From assembly GCA_964563755.1 (NCBI GenBank), contig CAZLYC010000003.1, positions 85,805 through 149,804 of the forward strand: a DNA stretch of 64,000 bases, read 5' to 3'. Each line of letters opens with the position of its first letter. The first letter of the stretch is position 1. Shown in pieces: positions 48,801 through 56,434 of this stretch. The position numbers were made by a program, and so were the translations under genes. Source of the stretch: JABMQF01 sp964563755 (lineage in GTDB: Archaea > Nanobdellota > Nanobdellia > Woesearchaeales > UBA11576). The notes below the pieces were generated by a model that was given only the letters and a program-made list of their open reading frames with translations, ran no database searches and was not told where the DNA came from.

Positions 48801-51800
48801 CAAGGCATAACTAACCAGACCTTCACAGTAAAAATCCAAGAGGTAGCTGGTGACGGCACCATAACCTCATCCCAGTATGCAAAGTTAAAACTACCTGCTG
48901 AATGGACTGCCCTTGGGACTTCAAACAGCAGCGTCAGCATAAACGGTAACGAAGTAGTATATGATATACCTTCGACTATAGATTTAGGATTCCAGACATT
49001 CACATTCTACGCGACCGTGCCAAATTATGATGGAAGCTGGCTCTTCAATGGGACGCTAAACGGCACAGACAGCAATGGGTTCTACCACAACGACCTGTTT
49101 GAGATACTTGTCACGACCAACAGGTCTGATTCTGAGGGGCCTACGTGGAACAACAGCAGGACAAACCCGCAGACACCGACAACTTACGTAGCAGGCCAGC
49201 AGTACCAGTTCAATGTCACATGGAACGACAACACAGCAGTCAGCACAGTCATTATAGAGCACAATTTCACCGGCACGATGCAGAACTACTCAACGCAGAA
49301 CAGCAGCTCAGAGTATTACTATAACTATACAAATCTTGCTGCGGGAACGTATGCCTGGATGATGCATGCCAATGACACATATGGAAACAGAAACATGACT
49401 GAACTGTTTTCATACACAGTATCTAAGGCAACTCCACAGATTGAACTGTTGCTCAACGGAAACGCGGCAAACATCACTATAGAAAGGACATCTAACGCAA
49501 ACATAACTGCAGCAATAACTGCTGGCGATAACAACCAAGTCTCAATATATATGAACGGCACACTCATCGCGTCAGGAAACTCTCCTGTCACAAATATATC
49601 ACAATACACAGAGCAGGCAGACTACAATATAACAGCAGCATATGCTCTAAGTCAGAATTATACTGCTGGATCAAAGACATACTGGCTCTTTGTCAGAGAC
49701 ACAATACCGTCAGGAAGCGTCTCTGGACTTTCTGAAACAGCTACAGGCAGCTCATGGATAGTATGGAGCTGGACAAACCCCTCTGACAGTGATTTCGGAC
49801 ATGCTATATTGTATCTAAACGGGACGAATATCGCAAACACGAGCAGCAACACCTATAACTTCACTAGCCTCAACGGATTCACCAGCTATAGATTAACAAT
49901 CCACACAAAAGATGTATACGGAAATGTCAACAATACAGATGTCTGGGACAATGCGATGACACAAGACAACATCGCACCGCAATACTCTGACATAAACGAC
50001 CAGAACGGAGCAGAATATGCTCCTGGAAAGAACTACATGTTCAACATAACATGGATAGACAACGTCGGAGTGAATCAAGTCGTATTTGAGATGAACGGCA
50101 CGAACTACACCTCAATAAACAACAACGGAAATGATTATTACATAACACTCAACGACCTTGCTGCAGGAACCTATTCATACAGATGGCATGCGGATGATTT
50201 CCTCGGAAATGCCAATTCTACATCGCAGATATCATTCATAATAAACAAGGCACCAGTCACGCTTACACTTGTATCCGCTCCAAGCTGGACAGAGATATAC
50301 AGTACATCTACAACAGTAAGCTGCAGCGCGAACAACTCAATAAGCACAATACTTTCAAGGAACGGGACACAAGTCGTAAATCCTGACACGAACACATTCG
50401 CAGCAGGAAGCTACGGCTACTCATGCGATGTCCAGGATACAAGAAATTACACTGCGACAATACAGACAAACACGCTTACAATCAACAAAGCCAGCTCTGC
50501 TCTCGCTCTATTGATAGACGGAGCTGCTTCAAACAAGACAATAGAACGCATGGCCTATGCAAACATAACTGCTTACAGGACAGCAGGAGAAGGAATAATA
50601 CAAGCATACAGGAACGCAACTCTGCTTGGAACAGGCAATTACGTAGAAGACAACTCACAGTACAACAATGAAGCAACATATCAGGTAACCGCAAACTATC
50701 CTGAGACACAGAACTACAGCGCAAGCAGCCAAACGCTCTGGCTGACTGTCAATGATACAATACCTCCGGACGCTGTCACAAACATACTCCTGCTGAACAA
50801 AGGCCTCAACTATCTATACTGGGTATGGACGAACCCGACAACTCCTGATTTCGCATATTCTGAAGTATGGATAAACGGAAGCTACAAAGCCAGCACTGCA
50901 AATGAGTATTATTATGCGACTGGCCTGAACGACTCGACGACTTACATGATATCCGTAAGGACTGTCGACACATATGGAAACATAGATGGCTGGTTGAACA
51001 ACACCCAGACAACAATGTACAACTGCACAGAGAACTGGGTGCCTTACTACACACAGTGCACAATAGGAGATACCAGGACGAAGCTATATAATGACACCAC
51101 AGAATGCGGCACAACAACATTCCTGCCCGCAGATAACAATACGACAGAAGCATGCGACTGCATCATAAGCACAAAATTCAACGGCACGACAACTGACTTC
51201 TCAGGAAGCAACTTGACGGACATGCAGGGAGTATTGCTTGAATCATCTCCGTATGGAACAGTCATATTCCAAGAACCAATAACAATAACAAGATGCCTTA
51301 ATCTAGACTCTGGCGCTGGAATCGGAGAAAGATACGCAAGCATAGACTCAAGCCAGCTGCCAGAATTCAACAAGTCAGCAAACATAACTATCTACAACCT
51401 CAACTTCACGCTGCCAAGAATCATGAAAGACGGAAGCCAGTGCCAGAATGATACTTGCATGATAATAGATTATTCTTTAGGCGTGCTTACATTCAACGTG
51501 ACGCACTTCACCAATTACTCTGTCGAAGAAAGCCCTTACTGCGGAGACTCATCTTGCAATGGAGCAGAGACATGCGGAAGCTGCGCGCTTGACTGCGGAA
51601 ATTGCCCATCTGGAGGAGGCGGAGGAGGTGGCGGTGGTGGAGGAGGAGCAGCTGGACCTAACAAGCAGAGAGAATGCGTACAGGACTGGCAATGTTACTC
51701 ATGGGGACCATGCGTCGAAAACACGCAAGACAGGAAGTGCTTCGACATAAATGCCTGCAACAACAACTCTGAAAGACCTCCGCTGCAGAGACTGTGCGTC

Positions 51801-52634
51801 TCTGGCTGCGCAGAAAGATGGGTCTGCGGAGACTGGAGCAAGTGCAGCGAAGCAGGCATAATGACTAGGCAATGCAACGACCTGGCAAGATGCGGAACAG
51901 AGACAAGAAGACCTATCACAGTAGAGACTTGCGATTACGAACACTGCTCAGACAACAGGAAGAACTTTGACGAGACAGGATTAGACTGCGGAGGAGAATG
52001 CAGGGAATGCACAGAACAAGAGAAGAAGTCAGAGCTTGAGAGGATGACAAAAGATCTCATAACCGGCGAGGCCATAACAGTCCAGCCATATGAGCCGCCG
52101 AATCCAGTATATGTACTTCCACTCCTGCTTCTGCTTGTGCTGCTGATTGCAGTCATAGCGTTACACAACTCAAAGATGTGCGAAAAGATAAAGCACATAC
52201 TTACAGCAGTGCACGTACTGCTCATAGTATCAATAATATTGCTCATGCTGCTCACGTTCGATGCGCAGGAAATCACAGGAAAAGCAGTCGCGGATGTTGT
52301 TGAGGATATAGGAAGAGAAGAGATATTCATAATGGTACTCGCAGCAGGACTCCTGATAGGGTCAGCCACATTCATAGCGATGAACAAAGGCCTGCCTCCG
52401 TTCGGAAAGAAAGGTGAGAAATACGCTGACAAGATGTGCGCGAAGATAACCGGAGTGCAAAGCTGCATGAAAGAGTCAAACAGCATAATCAGCTGTGTCA
52501 AAGAACAGATAAAAAACAAAGATGAGCCAATAACGCCAGTCCCTGCTGAAAAAAGAGCAGCACCCCAGGACTATGACGAGAGGATACGCATGCTTGAAGA
52601 GGATGTCAATAGGATTATAGGAAAGAACAAATAG
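45846..52634 (+). CDS. Giant membrane-anchored surface protein, 2262 residues
   Basis: A short basic cytoplasmic N-terminus is followed by a transmembrane anchor at about 62-80 (VIITVILLLSIATLFL) and an ITGNMIAG motif. A Cys-containing beta region follows (about 115-385). A DNRLRE-like domain lies at about 411-580 (NYGSQTFLVGAESGGRYSATLIKF, TVTWNTRP). Many Ig/Fn3-like modules come next, at least one large module being duplicated (NITWIDN, SKATPQIELLLNG / NKASSALALLIDG). A poly-Gly run at about 1923-1935 leads to a Cys-rich thrombospondin-type stretch (about 1943-2048). Three C-terminal helices (about 2088, 2118, 2160) and a charged tail end the chain. It has many N-x-S/T sequons, so it is probably glycosylated. 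It is likely an adhesin or surface-layer-like protein. Confidence 0.85.
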   Translation: MRKSKTMKKQGKFSEKMDEADTRIAEINLALKSRRMPESIDQKTQPILSERRYPAIAKPNIGVIITVILLLSIATLFLEEGITGNMIAGDTYQSYSQQIDAEITQYSNITLKLQELQQNSELRSIRINGRITGDGNAEAYLNTDGRQYLIMKTGESDGRDFLQITGDAVLVPQAPVIEETDGDKKILTVIEYATSTIWDTDNDGVEYIDDGVIDFSVEKTIFSWPVDETNLCTRWTILPLESENATVFCNGAADCCALSGLAPEEDSWNAPLYLFHGRYGAENANTVSAQVVFIEQEIAERASFEGIVGTTEQLNAEFIEKPTFELDRECFETCILPDGITDEEYTIEFRIDRGTTLHIDSIEYSLENKTTDDNNTDVTVDEGITLTAEIQDSKSTIVPAMMTITEDGYEELQPNATEGTDTFVNQIAPNQNYGSQTFLVGAESGGRYSATLIKFTDSSLAGVNLTSAKLKLYFYDSPTNATNAINLSSHLITSAWDEDTVTWNTRPNYYATPTDTKTLTNSYGWIEWDITDMVRAWTNGTATNRGIAIVPAITTANTQKRFYSSDSLNQTLRPMVIVNYTAEETNITLIWPENDTQHGDGDLYAGYEVNSEGAIAACSLVYNNTVHDTDSTVTEGQLQRFKLTVNTEKDFLWKINCTAQNGRASSSEERILHINASKSDFYGWVEDAQGDRVNVTVEFKQDVTTRFSSTGKVHALTVDDGVYNISVSPVNSSRIQNVMFRNITITKGFTKIVDLDNPPTGIWNKIYAVNPMMGNISDNDTFTVSSVASTGSGAVYKCADWNFSTQTCYGEWKFFRGITSGEDYTMMLTLNDPGFGEIGEAGNLEIYRIQPMTVENDRNMNTGVVVYNPNTINVTISNVTDYWSIDRIISDQAHITSCSPSCTANGAAESLTWNGNHVIPANEYKIFKYTVDLNNPPTGSFTNVTFSNNDTSYQVKNISIRDHAATAYLTISTDALNFSEAAGPLQGITNQTFTVKIQEVAGDGTITSSQYAKLKLPAEWTALGTSNSSVSINGNEVVYDIPSTIDLGFQTFTFYATVPNYDGSWLFNGTLNGTDSNGFYHNDLFEILVTTNRSDSEGPTWNNSRTNPQTPTTYVAGQQYQFNVTWNDNTAVSTVIIEHNFTGTMQNYSTQNSSSEYYYNYTNLAAGTYAWMMHANDTYGNRNMTELFSYTVSKATPQIELLLNGNAANITIERTSNANITAAITAGDNNQVSIYMNGTLIASGNSPVTNISQYTEQADYNITAAYALSQNYTAGSKTYWLFVRDTIPSGSVSGLSETATGSSWIVWSWTNPSDSDFGHAILYLNGTNIANTSSNTYNFTSLNGFTSYRLTIHTKDVYGNVNNTDVWDNAMTQDNIAPQYSDINDQNGAEYAPGKNYMFNITWIDNVGVNQVVFEMNGTNYTSINNNGNDYYITLNDLAAGTYSYRWHADDFLGNANSTSQISFIINKAPVTLTLVSAPSWTEIYSTSTTVSCSANNSISTILSRNGTQVVNPDTNTFAAGSYGYSCDVQDTRNYTATIQTNTLTINKASSALALLIDGAASNKTIERMAYANITAYRTAGEGIIQAYRNATLLGTGNYVEDNSQYNNEATYQVTANYPETQNYSASSQTLWLTVNDTIPPDAVTNILLLNKGLNYLYWVWTNPTTPDFAYSEVWINGSYKASTANEYYYATGLNDSTTYMISVRTVDTYGNIDGWLNNTQTTMYNCTENWVPYYTQCTIGDTRTKLYNDTTECGTTTFLPADNNTTEACDCIISTKFNGTTTDFSGSNLTDMQGVLLESSPYGTVIFQEPITITRCLNLDSGAGIGERYASIDSSQLPEFNKSANITIYNLNFTLPRIMKDGSQCQNDTCMIIDYSLGVLTFNVTHFTNYSVEESPYCGDSSCNGAETCGSCALDCGNCPSGGGGGGGGGGGGAAGPNKQRECVQDWQCYSWGPCVENTQDRKCFDINACNNNSERPPLQRLCVSGCAERWVCGDWSKCSEAGIMTRQCNDLARCGTETRRPITVETCDYEHCSDNRKNFDETGLDCGGECRECTEQEKKSELERMTKDLITGEAITVQPYEPPNPVYVLPLLLLLVLLIAVIALHNSKMCEKIKHILTAVHVLLIVSIILLMLLTFDAQEITGKAVADVVEDIGREEIFIMVLAAGLLIGSATFIAMNKGLPPFGKKGEKYADKMCAKITGVQSCMKESNSIISCVKEQIKNKDEPITPVPAEKRAAPQDYDERIRMLEEDVNRIIGKNK

Positions 52635-52696
52635 ATTTCAACGTATTAAAAAGACACAATAACATTTTTATATGAAATCATGCTGGAGGTAATAAT

Positions 52697-53374
52697 ATGC
52701 CAAGCGAAGAGACGAAAAAGAGATTGTTCGCATTTGAACTCATGATAGTAGCTTTCCTTGCTATATTCATAGGAGTCTATGCTCTCAATAAGTTCTTGCC
52801 GACTGCGCAAGTGCCTATAAGTGGGGAAGGAGTGCCGATAGTCGGATTTGTTTCCATAAAGATGGAAAGCCAGCAGATGAGCATATCTGCAATCCAGCCG
52901 ACAACATTTGTACTATTCTCTGAGAAAGACCAGGCATTCAACATGACATCGCTACGGTTTTCAGGTGAAGTCATAGGCAAAGGCAGGGCAGAGATAACGC
53001 TTGACAACGGACTAGGCCAGGAGCTGCTCGTATATTCTAACGTAAGGAAAAGACAGGGCAACATGATAACAGGAATGGCAACAGCTACAGAAGAAGTCGA
53101 CAGCAATCTGCCTGAAGGAGTGAGCAGAGAAGATGTCACAAGCAACCCTCAAGCGCTCATAAAGATGACTCTGACAGACTTCATGACCGACGGCCCATCA
53201 AGGATAGTCGATGGAGGAAGGGAGATACTTGAAGAGAAATTCGAAGACAGCTGTATCGACACATGCTACATAAACATGAAGATGCAGAAAGGACTATATT
53301 ACAAGCTGAAGCTCAAAATCGACCCTGACACAGAGATAAAACTTACCAAGCTCACATACATGTTAGAGATATAA
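52697..53374 (+). CDS. Membrane-anchored surface protein related to the giant protein's N-terminal domain
   Basis: A 225-residue protein with an N-terminal anchor helix (about 11-31, FELMIVAFLAIFIGVYALN). It has a beta-rich external part with MTSLRFSGEVIGKGRAEITLDNG (compare LRSIRINGRITGDGNAEAYL in the giant protein), GNMITGMATA and a C-terminal FEDSCIDTCYINMKMQKGLYYKLKLKIDPDTEIKLTKLTYMLEI. The last part parallels ECFETCILPDGI in the giant protein. It has a TTTTTATATGAAA box and GGAGGT before the ATG. It probably assembles with or near the giant protein. Confidence 0.75.
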   Translation: MPSEETKKRLFAFELMIVAFLAIFIGVYALNKFLPTAQVPISGEGVPIVGFVSIKMESQQMSISAIQPTTFVLFSEKDQAFNMTSLRFSGEVIGKGRAEITLDNGLGQELLVYSNVRKRQGNMITGMATATEEVDSNLPEGVSREDVTSNPQALIKMTLTDFMTDGPSRIVDGGREILEEKFEDSCIDTCYINMKMQKGLYYKLKLKIDPDTEIKLTKLTYMLEI

Positions 53375-53402
53375 TCAATATAAAAACAAAAAAGGTGTTA
53401 CA

Positions 53403-53867
53403 ATGCTCGTTGAACGTGAACACATCGTCACAATAATCGTGGCAGTAATAGCATTACTTGCAATAGTGGGAGGCTACGCATCATTCAGCGGCCTATCTGT
53501 CTATGAACAGCCTGTGCAGTTAGAGCTTACAAAGAGTTCTTTTGCGCAGAGCGACATCTTCGATGCGAACATATTGCTCAATCCAGTCACTTTCCTGCAT
53601 GACGAGTCAATCATGATATATTTTGACAACGAGCCGATAGGAGTGGTCGCAATAAAGAAATATCTTGATGATAACAGGATAGAATACGGCACAGAATACC
53701 AGAACTTAGGAACAAACAACATACAGATAATGAATCTAGAGCACCAGCTAAAGATAAGCCTTGCAGACTACATAACACTAGAAAGCGTCCAGACAGGCAG
53801 CCACACAGTGAGAGTCGAGCTGTCGAAAGGAGATGCATCGGCAGATGCGATCTTTTCAGTCAAATAG
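53403..53867 (+). CDS. Small membrane-anchored surface protein
   Basis: A 154-residue protein. An N-terminal helix (about 8-30, IVTIIVAVIALLAIVGGYASFSG) anchors a beta-rich domain (EQPVQLELTKSSFAQSDIFDANILLNPVTFLHDESIMIYFDNEPIGVVAIKKYL), ending HTVRVELSKGDASADAIFSVK. This looks like an Ig- or CARDB-type fold. It follows the 52697 gene by 28 bases, with AAAGGTG at the ribosome binding site, so it is in the same transcript. It likely belongs to the same surface assembly. Confidence 0.7.
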   Translation: MLVEREHIVTIIVAVIALLAIVGGYASFSGLSVYEQPVQLELTKSSFAQSDIFDANILLNPVTFLHDESIMIYFDNEPIGVVAIKKYLDDNRIEYGTEYQNLGTNNIQIMNLEHQLKISLADYITLESVQTGSHTVRVELSKGDASADAIFSVK

Positions 53868-53907
53868 AAAAAAAGTTTAAATACATAAGGGCATACTCAT
53901 CCTGAAA

Positions 53908-54384
53908 ATGGATCATTCTGAAGTAAGACTTGAAGAACTATTCAATAAGATAGTCTCTGAAAGGAACGCTGTCGTGTTCAGCCCTGAACGCAAGACAAAC
54001 TACCGCGAGTTCAAGGAAGGATACGTGCACATGAGATATGTCGCGCCTGAAGTGGTCCACAAGTCATATGCATACAAGAGAGACAAGGAAGCGTTGATGC
54101 TGAATGTCGAAGGCGCAACAGTGCATGTCAGGCAGACGCCATACGCCAAAAAAGAATATGAACTGAATATAATGATAGACTCATCAAAGATAGATGATAC
54201 ACTAAGCAAGATAAAAGAATCATTCCACAGCTTCGAACCGGTCGCTGAAAGGTTCAAGAACAAGCAGAATGCATCCGAACCGACAACATACGCAGAACGT
54301 TTCGGCATAGAAAACATAAAAGATATCAGCCAGCTCTTCTATGGACTTCTTGAAAACATCCGAGCTGAAGATAAACCTTTATAA
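53908..54384 (+). CDS. Soluble protein of unknown function
   Basis: A 158-residue charged protein (RLEELFNKIVSERNAVVFSPERKTNYREFKEGYVHMRYVAPEV ... KIDDTLSKIKESFHSFEPVAERF). It has no signal sequence or membrane helix. A TTTAAATAC box at about 53877-53885 gives a start close to the ATG. No family was recognised. It sits between the surface module and tRNA-Arg; its link with either is unknown. Confidence 0.55.
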   Translation: MDHSEVRLEELFNKIVSERNAVVFSPERKTNYREFKEGYVHMRYVAPEVVHKSYAYKRDKEALMLNVEGATVHVRQTPYAKKEYELNIMIDSSKIDDTLSKIKESFHSFEPVAERFKNKQNASEPTTYAERFGIENIKDISQLFYGLLENIRAEDKPL

Positions 54385-54414
54385 ATAACGTTCTTTTCGT
54401 TTTTGATGAACAAA

Positions 54415-54487
54415 GGGCCCGTAGCATACACAAAGCTTTTCGGCTTTGGTCGCACGGTCCCTCGTTCGCAAGACTCACACGGGCCCG
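54415..54487 (+). pseudogene. tRNA-like duplicate just upstream of tRNA-Arg
   Basis: Starts with the same GGGCCCGTAGCATA as the tRNA gene 66 bases later. It has a tRNA-like length of 73 bases, with a perfect 7-bp acceptor pairing GGGCCCG/CGGGCCC whose 3' strand overlaps the 5' end of the true tRNA gene. It has a stem AAAGC/GCTTT in the anticodon position. The T arm is poor (no GTTCRANYC) and the D arm is damaged. It is most likely a degenerated tRNA copy. Confidence 0.45.
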
Positions 54488-54554
54488 TAGCATAACCTGG
54501 ATAGTGCGGTCGGCTTCGGACCGATTGACTGGGGTTCAAATCCTCACGGGCTCG
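54481..54554 (+). tRNA. tRNA-Arg (anticodon TCG)
   Basis: Acceptor GGGCCCG pairs with CGGGCTC (one G-U). D arm GCAT/GTGC. Anticodon arm GTCGG-CTTCGGA-CCGAT with anticodon TCG, reading CGA (and CGN by wobble). T arm TGGGG-TTCAAAT-CCTCA. Discriminator base G. No intron seen and CCA is not encoded (G followed by TATTTTTA). Confidence 0.9.
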
Positions 54555-54577
54555 TATTTTTATCCTAAGCAAAAGCA

Positions 54578-54664
54578 ATGCCGCGCTCCCACAGACAGGT
54601 TTATTCTTGTTGTTTGCAACTGCATCAGGATTAGAAATTGTATCTGACGCTCGCTAGGCTGCAT
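54578..54664 (+). repeat. Dispersed intergenic repeat, copy 5
   Basis: An 87-base copy with ends ATGCCGC ... GCTGCAT (one mismatch), core GTTTGC-AACTGCATC (two bases shorter than in others) and TGACGCTCGCTAGGC. Its core resembles copy 1 (AACTGCATC) more than the AACTGCAATT type. It lies between tRNA-Arg and the convergent alba gene. Confidence 0.85.
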
Positions 54665-54708
54665 CACTAATTAAAAGATGTAGAATAAAATAAAATATTT
54701 AGGAAGAA

Positions 54709-54990
54709 TCACTTCCTTCCCAGAGTCACTTCGATTGTAGAGACACGGACTGTCTTGCCTTCCTTGTTCTCGAACTCTTCTGAGTCGATCTTTATGCCCT
54801 TGACCTCTACTGTGCCGTCCAGGAATCTCTTTGAGGAAACTTCAGCGACGTCGACTGCCCTTGATATGAACTTTCCGCGAGCCTTGATAGTCACTTCGCC
54901 AGCGTTCTTGGTCGTGAATTGCATCACTACACCAGTCACGTAGTTCATGAAAGGCTTTCCACCGATAAAGATGTTGTTGTCTCCGCTCAT
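54709..54990 (-). CDS. albA: Chromatin protein Alba
   Basis: A 93-residue protein. IFIGGKPFMNYVTGVVMQF is the loop/helix that binds DNA, with Lys in GGKP at the usual acetylation site. VTIKARGKFISRAVDVAEVSSKRFL is the dimer and second helix, and IKIDSEEFENKEGKTVRVSTIEVTLGRK forms the C-terminal strands. Alba dimers coat DNA and RNA in archaea. The gene is single and starts with GGGGGTAAC upstream of the ATG. Confidence 0.97.
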   Translation of the reverse strand: MSGDNNIFIGGKPFMNYVTGVVMQFTTKNAGEVTIKARGKFISRAVDVAEVSSKRFLDGTVEVKGIKIDSEEFENKEGKTVRVSTIEVTLGRK

Positions 54991-55257
54991 TTTTAGTTAC
55001 CCCCGTTGTTGTTCTCCTAAATGAGTCCAGTATACACTGCAATTGCTAAAACTTCAGCAGTTCCCCCCGAACTGATAATCCTTTGTCTATACGTGCCCTA
55101 AATATTTAAACATTTCGTAATCCGTTCGGAGTAAATTTACCTTTAAACATTTATAAACAAAATCCTGAAATTCGAAATAATCACAACTAATTTGTCACTA
55201 CTTAGTAACTACAAAATAGAAAAATTTATATATAGATGATGCACCTAATAATTTTAG

Positions 55258-55806
55258 GTGTTGAGAGTGAGTTCAGCAAAAGACAACTACATACAATGCA
55301 CTGAGCCGAATTTGCCTGTAATACGTATTTCTAAGAATAAAGTAGAGATAGACTATTACGGCGTATCTGTAAGCCTGGCACCTTTCATATATGTTACAGT
55401 CCAAAAAGGCCAACAGAGTCTGCCATTCGGGCCAAGGCCGCAAAAAGAAGTCGAGCAGAAGCTATACTTCGCAGATATTGAGACAATAGTTAAAGATAGC
55501 AGGAACAACCTTGGCTACAAACGTGCAAACCTGACTCCCAAAGAGAAAGAAAGCATCTCCAAACTAGACCTCAAGAATGACAGGGCAAGAAAACACCTTC
55601 TCAAAACAATATCAAGAAAAGCAAACTGGTTCGGCGAAGATGAAGCCAACACACTTGAGCAGACAATCATAAGATACCTTAACGAAAGCAGCAACCCTGC
55701 ACCAAAGAATTATGTGCCTAACGGAGAGAATCCCAACAGGGCATTCCTTGAAAGGCAAAGGGAACAGTTCCTAAATGAACTCCGAGGATGGCTCTACAAG
55801 AAGTGA
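55258..55806 (+). CDS. Unknown protein, first of two-gene unit
   Basis: About 182 residues (start at GTG 55258, or GTG 55267 with AGGTG upstream). A beta-rich N-terminus (VIRISKNKVEIDYYGVSVSLAPFIYVTV) is followed by a helical, basic remainder (NLTPKEKESISKLDLKNDRARKHLLKTISRKANWFGEDEANTL). The TATA box TTTATATATAG at about 55225-55236 suits a start near 55258. The stop is followed after four bases by the next gene's ATG. No known domain was found. Confidence 0.6.
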   Translation: MLRVSSAKDNYIQCTEPNLPVIRISKNKVEIDYYGVSVSLAPFIYVTVQKGQQSLPFGPRPQKEVEQKLYFADIETIVKDSRNNLGYKRANLTPKEKESISKLDLKNDRARKHLLKTISRKANWFGEDEANTLEQTIIRYLNESSNPAPKNYVPNGENPNRAFLERQREQFLNELRGWLYKK

Positions 55807-55810
55807 ACGG

Positions 55811-56434
55811 ATGGAAGGACTAATAATATCTGACCCTCAAGCAGAATTCTCACCTTTGCTAAAGAAGATAATGGAGAAGAAAGGTGTGTTCAGCGAGAAC
55901 GCACACATATACCTGACCAACCTCATGACACAGTATGCATCAAGGAACGATGAATGCTCCCCTTCCATAAATGCAAGAGGCACAAGACCATTCATACTCC
56001 AGCTCAAAGATATAGAGCAGAACAGCGCTTTCGATGCCACAATAAGATATGCTGAATTCAGGAGGCTCGGCGATACGCTCCTTATGAGCACAGGATATTT
56101 CCCAGAATCATTCTCCAACTCGACAGCAGATTTCGAGTATTTCCCGACACTTGGTGCTGTAGCATATTCAAGGGCAGCAGGAGCTGCTTTGCGAAAAGCA
56201 AGACTCAGCGGCCAGGCATCTATGATGAAAAACATGTCAGAAGGTTTTCTCTCATATGTCGCAGTACTCTATTGCACTAGACACGAGATAGGCGACAAGC
56301 CAGTCACGGACATAGCGCTAATGAATGACCTGGCAATACTACTTAACGACGATTCTGCTTCAGCAAGATACCTTCTAAGAAAGATGGAAAAAGAAATAGA
56401 AGAAAAATATAAAATAATTATCAAGGGAAGTTAA
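55811..56434 (+). CDS. Unknown soluble protein coupled to the preceding gene
   Basis: About 207 residues. It is mainly helical (SPLLKKIMEKKGVFSENAHIYLTNLMTQYASRN), with FDATIRYAEFRRLGDTLLMSTGYFPESFSNSTADFEYFPTLGAVAYSRAAGAALRKARLSGQ in the middle and an acidic/basic C-terminus. An ATG at 55775 is also in frame but lies inside the previous gene. It is tightly linked to that gene, and the two proteins may act together. It overlaps the convergent lipoprotein gene's end by 14 bases. No family was recognised. Confidence 0.6.
   Translation: MEGLIISDPQAEFSPLLKKIMEKKGVFSENAHIYLTNLMTQYASRNDECSPSINARGTRPFILQLKDIEQNSAFDATIRYAEFRRLGDTLLMSTGYFPESFSNSTADFEYFPTLGAVAYSRAAGAALRKARLSGQASMMKNMSEGFLSYVAVLYCTRHEIGDKPVTDIALMNDLAILLNDDSASARYLLRKMEKEIEEKYKIIIKGS

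Noticed and set aside
54339..54578. 79-residue minus-strand frame over the tRNA region
   Set aside because: It is the reverse strand of the tRNA-Arg gene and its duplicate.
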